Positions 31,751-42,522 of a stretch of 64,000 bases of DNA are shown here, piece after piece. The notes beneath the pieces are model-generated. The model did no database searches. It worked only from the letters and a program-made list of their open reading frames with translations, and had not been told where the DNA came from. The translations under genes and the position numbers were made by a program. Source of the DNA: Stenopsyche tienmushanensis (lineage: Eukaryota; Arthropoda; Insecta; Trichoptera; Stenopsychidae). The DNA is taken from positions 620,001 to 684,000 of the forward strand of contig WACJ01000070.1 in NCBI GenBank assembly GCA_008973525.1. Reading direction: 5' to 3'. Position 1 is the stretch's first letter; the number at the start of each line of letters is the position of its first letter.

Positions 31751-33639
31751 TTATAGCAGTAATAAAAAACCAATTATTTAAAGTTCCAATTGCTTTATCG
31801 TGCACCAGGGTAAAAACTAAATTGAGTTTCATATTAAGCGTTCTCACGGAAGACAGACAGCAGATGAACGCTCTCATGCGTTTGATGACATATTAAGTAT
31901 TTTAAAATAGAAATATGCCAGAGTAAATATCATATGAAATCTACAATCGATCGCCGCCCAAATAGCATTCGTACGATTTTCCATATTTCATTCGCATATT
32001 TTCCTTACAAATTACATTTGCCCTATGAAAGGCGGTCCGAATTCGATAACATAAATTAATGCCACCTTTCATAGTTTCACGTAGATATTCAGTTCGGTCT
32101 ACGGTTATGTTTAATACCTGTCACTACAAAGAACAAAAGGCATCAACGCGACCATTGTGGCGCTTTCGCCCTAAGAAAATGTTTGTATTTTTGTGTCTCG
32201 TAATACGGGAACATTAACACCGATCGATTGACAAATTACCCCTATATATTTATCAACCTTCACCTTGTGCCACCCCACACAGACTAATTCGTGTCATTCC
32301 ACATGATAAAAGACTTTGTGCCCCCGATATTTAATACGAGGGGGGGGAGGTGGAAATTAACATTATCTATCATATTATGAATTCCGTAAATGGATATTTA
32401 ATGTTTTTGCCAATACATTCGTTTATCACATAATTATCTTTATGTATTTCCTTGGCGTGTCCCCGCCTGTGCTGTTGTTTGCCCTATGCAAACATCCCCG
32501 TTTGCACTATTTTATAAGGATCTTTAGCTAATATTTGGGTGAATTTTTGCTTGGGTGCCTTTAAAAAATAGTCGGACTGTGTTTTGATTGTACCTTTATG
32601 CCAGATGCGGAAGAAGGATACCACTGTTGGCTAAGATAGTACGGATCGAGTCCTAGGCTGGTTATTCTCAATTAAGCCTTCCCCATCACCCTGGTTGGCC
32701 AAGACAAATTAGGGTAGTCTACGGCAATGTTTATTCAAAGCAAGTACAGACCACTTCCTTCCGATCTCTTTACCTCGACTAATCCTTTAAACGTAGAATC
32801 GTCACCGTTCCCTTATAAATAAGATACGAATTGGGGCGAACCCCGAATGAAAAATATTGCCATAGAACTACCAAAATCGCATAAATTATGAAAATGTCTG
32901 CCCTTTGGTGATGAAATATTTAAAATTTAATTAGCGCCACACCATGTGTATTTATTATGGACGAACTTTAATTAAAATCCTCGATGGACCCAATTTTGGA
33001 CAACGCGCGGACAAAGTTTCTTTTCGTTCGGGCCTAAATAATATAAATGCCAACTAAAATATTCTTACTTAATCAACACGCGTGACGTATAATTTTTGAA
33101 TAAAACATCCCCTAATATATTACGATTTTCACAAAAATCAATTATTTAACTCGCTATAAAAAGACATTCATTAAATAAATTCGATTGGATATATTTTTAA
33201 TCGATCTTAAATAATGTCATGGTCATAGTGCAATTATTACATTATAAGATCAGAGCTTCTTCAATATCTTAGGCGATAATGCTATCAATCTAATGTGTAA
33301 ATGTCCAAGCACAAGCAAAGCCGCGCTCGACGGCTGGCGCGTCGCGGTGCTCAGCGGCTCGCCAGTCGCTATACGAAGTGAGGGAGAGCGCACGCATCCT
33401 AACATCTCAGCCCCACAACAATACATCGCATAGCTCTACTACTACCTTTCGAACTAAGCGCGTGTTGCTAAGAAACCACATCCAACATATGCCTCTCCAA
33501 ATCAATAAATAAACAAATCAATCATGCATCTTTTCTAAAAGCAAATACCCGCCAAGCAAAGCAATGCCCGACCTTGGATGCATCTTCACACATAATAAAT
33601 CAATCAATAGGTGTGGCATTGCAACGCATGCCAGGTATT
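31751..33639. other. 1.9 kb without a recognised gene
   Basis: AT-rich except for GC-richer patches at 32130-32360, 32560-32860 and a markedly GC-rich run at 33320-33410 (GCGCTCGACGGCTGGCGCG). None matches another part of the window. The last 250 bp (33400-33639) may belong to the interior or flank of the LTR copy that follows. Confidence 0.4.
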
Positions 33640-34054
33640 CACTAGTTATTCACGGTAGGTATTCTCCAGACAGCTCCCTGCTCCCATACACTCGTCAGGA
33701 TGGCCGCGATAACGCACGGGTGCGTTCTTCTATCGGATCATATGTGACTGGATGGATGGATGCGTCGAACAGAACTGCTGGAAGGACGTCCTCCCGCAGC
33801 CAAGGCCAACCGATGGCTATCATTTTCCGACTCCCACCTCCACCGACTCCACCATCCAAATGGCAACGGTGCACGCCCAAAAAACAATCGATCGGTATTC
33901 CAGGTGCAATGTCTCCGCTGCGCCACAGATGGCGCTGCTAAAATAGTACATTGCACCTAAAGAGAGACGGAAGATTTCGCTGTCAATCTGGCGAATTAAA
34001 TCTGCTCAGACTAACAATGCTATTGCATGGGGATAGTAAATCACCCACGCTACA
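33640..34054 (-). mobile_element. LTR fragment (family L, copy 2)
   Basis: On the minus strand it begins TGTAGCGTGGGTGATTTAC and contains GAGCAGATTTAATTCGCCAG, the hairpin pair AGGTGCAATGT/ACATTGCACCT (33902-33958), and the GGAGTCGGAAAA and CTGCGGGAGG blocks also seen at 16.6 and 36.75 kb. The overlapping short frames here on both strands (up to 125 codons) are by-products of GC-rich LTR sequence, not genes. Confidence 0.7.
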
Positions 34055-34379
34055 TACACGTGTGTGGTTTTTCGAATATGTTTTACTAGTTTTATTAGGT
34101 TTTTGCGCTTTTCAATTCAGCTTCTGATGATTCATTTTTGAATTCTTTAAACTTATTTTCTAACCTAATTTAGAGCATTTAATCCCTCTGTTATTTTATG
34201 AAATAGGAATTTCACATAAATTATCGAATTTACTCTCTTCAATTATTAGTAATTCCTTAGTAACGTATAAGTTTCAATTTTTGCTTCTACGTAGGTATTA
34301 TAAACTTACAATTTATATATAGAAATTTATTTACAAAAAATATCTATAATTTTACAACTATCACGTATGAGATAGATAT
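34055..34379. other. no recognised feature
   Basis: AT-rich sequence between two LTR pieces. It may be the remains of LTR-element interior, but no gag or pol motif is visible. Confidence 0.4.
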
Positions 34380-34610
34380 AAGAGAACTTCACTGCGAGAA
34401 GACGTGCTTCCCGCGGCCAAATCTGTCTCTCTCGTCGTCATTATAGAAATCCTTCTGCATTGCCCCATTACGACCTGAAAGAAGAACGGACCCGCGTGTG
34501 AATGTGCCATCTCGGTGAGCACTTAGGAGTGGGGAGCAACCTGGAGATTAGCTCCGCAAGCGCTTCCACTCCTCCACGCAACAATGGTGTCAGAAACGGC
34601 GGATCGATAA
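34380..34610 (+). mobile_element. LTR 3' end with primer-binding-site-like motif
   Basis: The stretch GAACGGACCCGCGTG, CCATCTCGGTGAGCACTTAG is collinear with the minus strand of 16.39-16.46 kb. It runs through paired GAGATTAGCTCC blocks to ACAA followed directly by TGGTGTCAGAA at 34585-34595. TGGTGTCAGAAG is complementary to the 3' end of insect tRNA-Leu (established for several Ty3/gypsy elements). The expected internal sequence stops soon after. Confidence 0.68.
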
Positions 34611-35165
34611 AACGCATCGCAGGAGGTTTAAGATAGCTGAAAATCTATCGGAAAATGACGAGATGGATCGTGCATTTTAATTTGATTTAAGATCCTCACA
34701 CTCAAATCAAATAAATACCATCAATTCCATATATTATTTCCACAAATATAAACTATCAAAATTAATTTTATTTACCAAAAAAATGAAATCCAATTTTAAA
34801 GTTCTTCGCAATGAATCAAAATATTTTTTCGCCTGCATGGATTTTGGAGCTAGCTCAAATTATTCAGTTTTGCTACAAACTTTGTAACATGTTAAGCTCG
34901 CTGATTAAGCAAATAAGTTTGATGAGCGTCTAAAGTGTGTTTAATCATAGTCGTTCGTTTTTTAACTCCAAATTAAACTGACAACAAGCACATAAGAGTG
35001 ATTACGTGTAATTATTCCGACTGAAAGTTACGTCCAAGTAAAATTGAATTACTTACGAAACACTTTGTTACTTGATATTGGAATTTAAAGTTGGTGCTTT
35101 CGGGCCTCTACAAATCTTTATCGACTATTTTCCGTCCAATTATATCTTATCATTCGGCATCACCA
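34611..35165. other. no recognised feature
   Basis: AT-rich sequence between two primer-site-like motifs. No coding signal for gag or pol was seen. Confidence 0.4.
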
Positions 35166-35169
35166 CGGT

Positions 35170-35370
35170 CCGATTAAAGAACAAACCCACGTACGTGCGG
35201 GACTATTTAAAAAAAAATACGTGGGAGTGGGGAGCGGCGCGGAGATTCAGCTCCGAGAGCGCTCTCTCTTTACTTCACACTGGAGTCAACAAACAACCTT
35301 GGTCGAGAAAATACGTATTCTTCTTACAGTTTGCTTATCCTCCATGTTACACTGGTGTCAGAATTGAAAT
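35170..35370 (+). mobile_element. second LTR 3' end with primer-binding-site-like motif
   Basis: The GGAGTGGGGAGCGGCGCGGA block followed by GAGATTCAGCTCCGAGAGCG resembles 34537-34565. About 130 bp later the sequence reads TTACAC then TGGTGTCAGAATTG (35353-35366). It is a diverged relative of the 34.4-kb copy. A 115-codon frame (35072-35419) crossing this region is not thought to be real. Confidence 0.58.
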
Positions 35371-36138
35371 TGTCAGAATTGAATATACATCGAATGATTT
35401 ATATTGTAAAATATATTGACTTTTAATGAAATTCCATATGGTTATATTGAGAAAAAAAATTAACAAAACAGGAAAGAGAATAATAGCCGGGTAGACGTAA
35501 ACCGGTCGTAATATTTATACGTTCAAATTGAGACAATATCGCGACTTGTGAATATTTGACACGCTTATTTAATATTTATGGGAGTTTATATTATCTATTT
35601 TATTTATCAATAAAAAAGATAAGGGGGTCGTTTAGTGGGAAATACGTTTTCCACAGTGGGGAATCCATTTGTCGCGAAGGAAATATCCCATGACCACCTG
35701 TTTTCGCGAGACAACTTTTCCGAGCGGAGGACCATGGAAAAAAGTGGAGAAATAAAACTTGAAGTAATATGAAAACGATAAAAATATTCTATTATAGATT
35801 TCGTTTTATTGCCGCACTCAATTCTCATACGGACAACCGGAAACTACTTTCAGTTTATAACAAAAATAATAATAAAATTGTACAGCTCCTTCCGCTCCCG
35901 GAGTTCAGTACGTTGCTATATGTCCTTCTTGCCAAACAATGGTTATCTCTTGAATGAGTGTCTTCTTACCAGGAAACTTTCGAATTATATACTCTATATA
36001 TGTATGCGAAAATCTTCTATATAAAAAGGTATGAAGTTCTAGCTTTATTCGTATGAATAAACATAAATGTTCTATATAACGTACAAATACGAGTATATTG
36101 GTATAGTTGTCCAGATCCTTATTTGGCGCTTTGATATA
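35371..36138. other. no recognised gene or repeat
   Basis: AT-rich sequence with several overlapping short frames on both strands (60-78 codons), none with a motif. Confidence 0.42.
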
Positions 36139-36966
36139 CAAGGGTCATCTAGAAAATAAGGTAACAAAGGCTCCTGAGGCTAAGGGATTTTTTGTTTCGA
36201 AGTTGGCGCACCTGATTTGTTTGTCAGCCATTTTGTTCAGTCATAGTAAATTCTTCCGATGGAGAAGTCGTCGCGCGCTCTCGCTATCTCTCCTCATACG
36301 CGATCTGCATGATCATACGTTTTTTGGAATATTCATTGGAAGCTCATGGAAGTTTATGGTAGTCTGATGAGTCGATAACATGTCACGAAGTGGATTTGAT
36401 TATTCAGAGAAGACTGTACATTGATACTCTCGATGAGGAAATGATTGCAAAAATTGAAGAACAAGTACGAAATAACCGCCGTGTGATGCTTGACAACCTT
36501 CACGAAGTATTTCCTAATATTTATCAAGGTTTCCGTAGTGATATTGTGTCTGAGCAGATTTAATTCGCCAGATTAACAGTGACATCTTCCATCTCTCTTC
36601 AGGTGCAATGTGTTATTTTGACAGCGCCATCTCTTGTGGTCCTACGGAAACATTGCACCTGCAGACCGATCAATCGCTTATTGCGCGTGCACCGTTGCCA
36701 GTTGGGGAATGCGACGAAGAGTCGTCAATTAGCCTTGGCTGCGGGAGATCGTCCCTCCTGCAGCCACATCTCTCTCTCGTGTGAAATGAATAGTTATTAA
36801 GAGAAGAGAGTCTTTTTATTCGACACCCGTAAATTCGTCCAACAACATCACAGCCCGATTGAAAAACGGACTGTGAGCTAGTGGCGGAGATCTATGATAC
36901 TGACGTATAAATACAAGCATTTTTCGATCCTTTATAAATGTTCTAACCCTACTTTCTAGATGACCA
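36139..36966 (+). mobile_element. mariner (family A) with nested LTR fragment
   Basis: The left end is CAAGGGTCATCTAGAAAATAA after TA, and the right end is the complement of TGGTCATCTAGAAAGTAGGG, an inverted pair. From the left come the family A leader (36215-36262), an E-K-S-S-R-A start at about 36259, then D-E-E-M-I-A-K-I-E-E-Q-V-R-N-N-R-R-V-M-L-D-N-L-H (36438-36505) and F-P-N-I. The transposase breaks off after I-V-S at 36546, where an LTR piece begins, and mariner sequence returns at about 36870 (TGGCGGAGATCTATGATACTG, as at 7.79 kb). The catalytic domain is absent. Confidence 0.8.
36548..36868 (+). mobile_element. LTR fragment (family L, copy 4) inside the mariner
   Basis: It starts GAGCAGATTTAATTCGCCAG, as in the 33.9-kb copy, and holds the hairpin pair AGGTGCAATGT/ACATTGCACCT (36600-36660), CTTGGCTGCGGGAG, TTTTTATTCGACACCCG and ATTCGTCCAACAACATCAC. 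The first LTR bases (TGTAGC) are missing, so the insertion or a later deletion removed the edge. It is oriented with the mariner. No duplicated target bases are obvious. Confidence 0.75.
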
Positions 36967-37120
36967 ATCATTGACACAGATTTACATACGCAGATTACCA
37001 TATATAATGAATATTGACTGACTAGATTTATATATAAGAAACAAGTGTTTAAGTAGTTTAACCAGATTTGTGTAGTATTTTTTTTATTTTTTATAATTTG
37101 CTTATAAAAAAGATGGATGG

Positions 37121-37242
37121 AACTGTGTGCATCACAGTTCCAGCGGCGTGGTTTTGCACTGTTGTGCGCACGCACACATAGGAAGCTTCACATAAAGCTG
37201 CCAGCATTGCTGGCACTGTCGCTCCCGCAGTGCCAGCCCTAG
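37121..37242 (+). repeat. short repeat with hairpin, copy 2
   Basis: This repeats 28363-28490: GCATCACAGTTCCAGCGGC, GCACACATAGGAAG, ACATAAAGCTGCC, GGCACTGTCGCTCCCGCAGT. Just before it, GGAACTGTG and CACAGTTCC (37128-37141) form an inverted pair. A shorter pair of the same kind (GGAACTGCG...CGCACAGTTCC) lies at 48748-48771. Confidence 0.7.
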
Positions 37243-37249
37243 CTCACTG

Positions 37250-37490
37250 GTGGTTTAGTCATAGTAATTTCTTCCAAAAAAAAACTTCCATTCATGCAAA
37301 ATCCACGCTGTCGTTTTTTGACTTTGAAAAACAACAGCGTTGCGAATATTCATAGAAAGCTCATGGAAGCTTATGGTAGTGATGTGATGAGTCGACAACA
37401 TATCATGAAATGGGTTAGAATGTTCAGAGAAGGCCGTACTGATACTTGCGACAAAGAGTGGGAGACATCAGTTATTTCTGAATAACTTGT
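37250..37490 (+). pseudogene. mariner transposase N-terminus, 63 codons open
   Basis: The frame 37294-37485 has N-I-H-R-K-L-M-E-A-Y-G-S-D-V-M-S-R-Q-H-I-M-K-W-V-R-M-F-x-E-G-R at residues 18-48, the first helix-turn-helix of a mariner transposase, then the linker start. The usual D-E-x-R-S-G-R-P is degraded. It follows the family leader (TTTAGTCATAGTAATTTCTTCC at 37254). The rest of the transposase is absent after the stop at 37483. It is probably part of the same family as 36.1 kb. Confidence 0.85.
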
Positions 37491-38924
37491 GTATTAAGCC
37501 ATTGGACTCTTATTATAAAAAAATCACCGTATATAAAAAAATCTGAAATATACTAATTTCCTTATCCTGAAATATTGAACATGAGTGACTATTTTGCAGC
37601 AATCATTTAAAAATAGCAGCACTCCCTTTTATGTCCAATCAACCAAAATTAAGCTAATATTGACGAATTTATTAGCTGATGTAATCATAATTGAAAAATA
37701 TTCCCAGGGGATTATATATAGCCCTTCCTTATTTTTTTAAGGTCGCGATCAAGGTTATTCAGAAACAGGCAATGATTGTCACATAGACAGAGACGAAGCA
37801 TTAAGGCTTACATTTTTAAAATATTTACAAAAATGATTAAATGATTTGCAATCTTCATTACAATATAATTTGAAAACCAAAATAATTTCACTACGCATTA
37901 ATGGGATTTCTTCGATTTTAAATTCTTATTCTGATGTAACCAAAGCAATGAAAAATCATCAAAATCAAAGCATTCCGATTTCATTATTAAAGACTTATAA
38001 TCAAATTGGTGTTATTCAAAAACTTAAAATACAAATTTAAGTTTTGGCATCTTATCGACGTCATTAAGAGTAATTTAAAATGATCATAATATAGTTTAAA
38101 ATCGAAGTACATAGCGAGCTAACACGAGAAATGCTTGCCTTTTCATATGTAACAGAGCACAAAGTTATTTATTTGATCCGAGCTGATGGGAGACGCTCTG
38201 GGCAATGAAGAATTGTTGAAAATGCAACTCGATCCCAGGGGATAATAAAATTATATCCCCGGCGTTGACAGGAAAACTTGTCAAAGGCTCTTTGCCATTT
38301 TGAACAAGAATTTCGAATCCCGTCTAATGATGATCCCATCAAAGAAACGCCATTTGGCGGCTTCTAGAGATTATCGGTTGTAAAAAAGGCTATCAAATGC
38401 AATGGCACACAATGGTTCTTTTTACATATTTCGGAGATAATTGAGATATTTTGGGGTTTTAGAATAGTACAAAAATACTTTTCTCTCATACCTACAAAAA
38501 ACTATGTTAAAACTGCTTATAATTAATATTATATGTACTTAATATTGCAATACTTTGAAAATTTTTATACTTTAATCGAGTTTCCACGATAAAATATCAG
38601 CCACGTCTATCGATGCCAAATTAGATTATATTTATTTCAAAATGATCAACGTGAACTACTTGTAGATAAAAAAGCAGCTTTTAAATTAATGCCAGTATGC
38701 ACAATTATTCAAGTTTCCAAAATTGTTATATTATGTCCGCAACGTTGAAAGCTTAACAGACTGTAACCTATATAAATACTGACTGAAACAATAATTAGCT
38801 TTGTAGAAATGGGTGCAAAAACGAATGCTTAAATCTAGATATAAACAATAGTCCCAAAAGTATCCGATCTGACGTATATACGGTAGTTTTTGTTTTAAAA
38901 AAGTAGTATGGTACAAAGTTTATA
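37491..38924. other. no recognised gene or repeat
   Basis: AT-rich sequence. The part at 38150-38400 is slightly GC-richer and single-copy. Frames of 61-64 codons have no motif. Confidence 0.42.
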
Positions 38925-39470
38925 TTTTGTAAAGTTTGAAGACGCTATATTGTTTAGTATTTGTTTGGCAGCCATTAATTGTGAATGATCTCAGTGAATT
39001 TGTTGACATGGAAAATATCGGTAATCGCTATCTGATACAATACTTTCATTTGAATATCAAGATGAACATCGCAGTGGTCGACCGGGCAAGCGCTGGGTAC
39101 GCATTTATCACCAAAATGCGGCAAAAAGTCCTAAAAACTCTAAAAGAAGACGATGTGACCACAAGTTTGTCTGTGTATCCAACCGGTCCGTTTCTCGAAC
39201 CGCTGTCAGGACTAATTAGCACCTTGCGCGGGCGCGCTATCTTGACATACGCGTGGGATACTTATTAAAACTTTGAGTGATAAAATCCAAACGGTCGCAT
39301 TTAGCTAAAATAAGTGTTGTTTTATCAAGATAATGCACTACATGAAATGCAAATGTACAGAACGAGTGTTTAAATATCAACCAAGAACGATTATAACTGA
39401 GGATGCAAATTATAAATTCTATATCAATTTTGAACGTTAACATCGTACTTATTTTGGAAGAATACACACA
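38925..39470 (+). pseudogene. mariner relic (family C) with inserted cassette
   Basis: At the left K-F-E-D-A-I-L-F-S-I-C-L matches the N-terminus seen on the minus strand at 12.75 kb. At the right, 39260-39370 translates to L-S-D-K-I-Q, and V-L-F-Y-Q-D-N-A-L-H, the second catalytic aspartate block (usually H-x-D-N-A-x-x-H). Between them, about 39090-39245 resembles the retroelement-tail cassette of 31.4 kb (TGTGTATCCAACCGGTCCG). The transposase is broken by stops and lacks most of its centre. Confidence 0.7.
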
Positions 39471-40592
39471 TAGATTTCATCACAAGAATTAAGCCAATTC
39501 TGTTTCACAATCGGATTTCTTCATACAGCGGTTGAAACGTCTTCGACGTACGTCGAAAGAACGGCCATTATTTCTCAGAATTGAAAGCTCCCGTCAATTA
39601 TTCTCATCGAATCCCAGCACTATAGTAATTTGGTCTTATTTATCATATTGTTCGTTATGAGATGGCCATATATAACATCTCGGAATGGATGCTTATTGTA
39701 ATTCCAAGCTGTTTAACAGGTTGGCTGTCAAAAGTTATACCCACGGATTCAACATTCGCAGCGCATTTGCTGTCAAAACGCTTGCCAACCTTTGCAATGG
39801 AATATTTCGAAGCGGACCATAAAATTAAGTTTTATTTATAAACTTATCATAATGCAGGATTAGCTACTTATTTATGAAAATTTAATATGTAAATGTCATA
39901 CGTTGTAAGCTGCTCAAGAAATTCTCGTTTCGAGAAATTCTGTCTCGTTATTTAAAAAGTTATGATACGGACTAAAATAAGCTTTGACAGATTTATTAAA
40001 TGCTAGGTTTGCTAATTGAAGAACATGCCTTTAATTTTAAACATGTATGTAAAAAACCTGTATAATTTAGGGTGGGCCATAAAGTTTTGCTTTTTTTAAA
40101 TAGCCATAAAAAAATAAAATATACATTATATTTAAATAAATAATTATTTATAAGAATAAAAATATTTTTTAAGTATAACATTGTCCAAATAGTTGTTATT
40201 ATGCCGCTGGCATTCCTCAAATCTAACTCTTAGATTTTGGAAAACATGTCTTTATAAATGCATACAGTAATTACAAGATTTTTTTAAAATACAATTACTG
40301 CAGTTTATTAATTACAACAATAAGACTTAAATGCTGTAAGATGATGCAACTTTCCACACATTCAATGAGATTATATCCATAGTTAAAGAAACGTTGCAAG
40401 ATATGTATTAGAGGAGATATTCCATGACTTCCCCGCAGTCCAGATCTAACTCCAGCTGATTTTTATGGGGTTATCTTAAAAGTCAAAACCAACTAAATAA
40501 ACCAGCAGCGATACTTCAATTACAGAAGAACATCCGTCAGAAAATAAGAGAAAAGATGATGTATATTAATTATAACTATTCTCATATACAAA
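39471..40592. other. no recognised gene; one possible transposon end
   Basis: The sequence AGGGTGGGCCATAAAGTTTT at 40070 looks like a mariner-type terminus, but no partner was found. The rest is AT-rich with no motif. Confidence 0.42.
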
Positions 40593-41163
40593 ATATTTCA
40601 ATGAAGACGCTCTATGTTTGTTTATTTATGGCGGCCATGTTATTAAAGTAATATCTATAAAATTTATATTAAATTATTTATTAATACATGGCAAATTATT
40701 ATTAAAGATTATAATGTTGAATAATATGTGCATATTATCAAATTTAATTTTTAAAGTTAGTGCCGGTTCGAGAAACATTACAACGGCAAGGCGATACAGA
40801 TCGATGATAAACAACTTCTTCTAACATAGACTGGATGATATAGATAACAAAAATAAGTGCTTTTAACAGGATGATACTATATGTCACACAACGCATGCCA
40901 TGATAGACATTCTGCACGAGCGATTTGAATGCATGATGAACTTATCACCAAAATCTTGCGCTTACGTCTTTAATTTTTTTCCTTTGGGACTATCTTAAAT
41001 CGTCGATTTATCCATTTAAATCTCAAATAAGGGATGTTTTTTAAATTTTATATTTTTTGCCATTAAATATTCTTTCAAATAAAAAAATAATTGAATCGCT
41101 ATCTTGCACATCATTTATGTTATTAATAATTGAAAGTAGAGCGTATTTATTGAAATACTCTAT
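40593..41163 (+). mobile_element. Tc1/mariner-type relic (family B, copy 3), 571 bp
   Basis: The left end TTTCAATGAAGACGCTCTAT and the right complement (TATTTCAATAAATACGCTCT) form an inverted pair. Inside: GGCGGCCATGTTATTAAAG, GGTTCGAGAAACATTAC, AGACTGGATGATATAG, then GATACTATATGTCACACAAC and GCATGCCATGATAGACATTC, which is the D-G-A-T-C-H-T-A region. Further on, TTTCCTTTGGGACTATCTTA gives F-L-W-D-Y-L. Order matches the 18.7-kb copy and extends the 2.9-kb one. It is a dead copy. Confidence 0.8.
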
Positions 41164-42520
41164 ATTTTGTGTAAGTCATATTATAGGGTTCATATGATTA
41201 TGGTTGTCATTATGGTTGTATCATCTGTAAAAGTAGCAAACTTTTTTCATCACATTAAGATAAGCCCTGCCCAATTTTATTAGTCAACTTAATATTTACT
41301 TTATTCCAAGAAATCAAGTAAATCCCGATTGTGACATTAAACGCAATGGATTCCAATCCAATAAATAGCCAAACTTTTGGAACTATATATTCAAGCGTTC
41401 CCACGGACTCACAAATGACAGACATTATAAACACTACTAAGGTCTTCTTAGCTCACAAAAAAAAACATAACTGAAATTATATTCGAACAAAGGCTTCCGT
41501 CGTCGTAATTTAATAGCGAATCGTAACAAAACTGGAATAATTCTCTAAGCAACATCAAAAACAAATTTATTATTTTTCAATACCCAAATTTAACGGTAAT
41601 CGAGTGTTTATATTTTCTCTTTGATTAATTAAGTATCTATATTTAGCGTCGTCCTGTACCGTCGGAATTGGTCTTGAATTACCCCTCGGGGGAGACTGGA
41701 GCGTTATTTAAAAATCAACTCAAAGGGTTAAGATATTGGGAGCGAACGGCCCGAGCCCTTTCCGAATAATTTTCCGGGGAATTCCGCTTCGCCGATTGGA
41801 AAAGAGAGAAATGACTGACCTCGAGATGTGTCAAACCTTCCGTTTAAATCATGGCAAGCTGTAAATTTGATATTTTGAATCTCGTGAAATTCTAGGGATT
41901 ACTCTCCGAGGCGCTATAACAACAATTCATGTAAATCAATTGTGCTCCAAATTAATTTATGAACTCGAACAATCCACATTTTTAATCATGGAAATGGTTG
42001 ACCACCACACAGCCAGATTTATTTAAAGCAACCCATTTCAAATTTGAAACCTCCAGATACGGCGTGCCATTAAAAATGATCATAAAGGATTAACAACCTG
42101 CCAAATAATATCAATTTTTGATGCATGGGCTCTTGGCAGTGTTCAAATTTATAATAACCTCTTTTAAATAATCTTAAAAAATTGGATATTGGAATAACTG
42201 AACATTTATTATAATGGTTTAAATGCTCATCTAATCCTTCTCGTTTGTATTTACAACTTTTTTTTCTTATAAAGATCACCTATCTCATAAAGGATATGAT
42301 CAGGATTTATTTCTAAAGTATAAACAACAATCAAAAAGGTATAACAGTGCATCAATATTTAACACTTTGTGGCCCGTGCACGCGATTAAGCGTGATAAGA
42401 ATGACGTAACGCTTGAAAAAAATGCCATATTAACTTGATATAGATTTAAGTTTATTTATAAGGATGACAGCACACATATGTGTCGATATATATTAATCTT
42501 ATTAAAAAAAAAACTGTAAA
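41164..42520. other. no recognised gene or repeat
   Basis: AT-rich sequence with a GC-richer single-copy part at 41640-41900. No frame of note. Confidence 0.42.
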
Positions 42521-42522
42521 TA

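Noticed and set aside
33694..33710. GTCAGGATGGCCGCGATAA resembles the 5' end of tRNA-Leu
   Set aside because: No cloverleaf follows: there is no anticodon stem or T-loop at the right spacing, and the related LTR copy at 34.5 kb does not keep the sequence.
33564..33941. 125-codon plus-strand frame
   Set aside because: It overlaps an LTR-like repeat whose other copies do not keep the frame, and four more frames overlap it on both strands. It is a by-product of GC-rich DNA.
35072..35419. 115-codon plus-strand frame
   Set aside because: It runs through an LTR end and primer-site motif; there is no known domain.
36816..37175. 119-codon minus-strand frame
   Set aside because: It crosses the end of an LTR fragment, a mariner terminus and a hairpin repeat, so it is a chance composite.
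40066..40090. Isolated mariner-like terminus AGGGTGGGCCATAAAGTTTT
   Set aside because: No partner end or transposase trace was found, so no element can be delimited.
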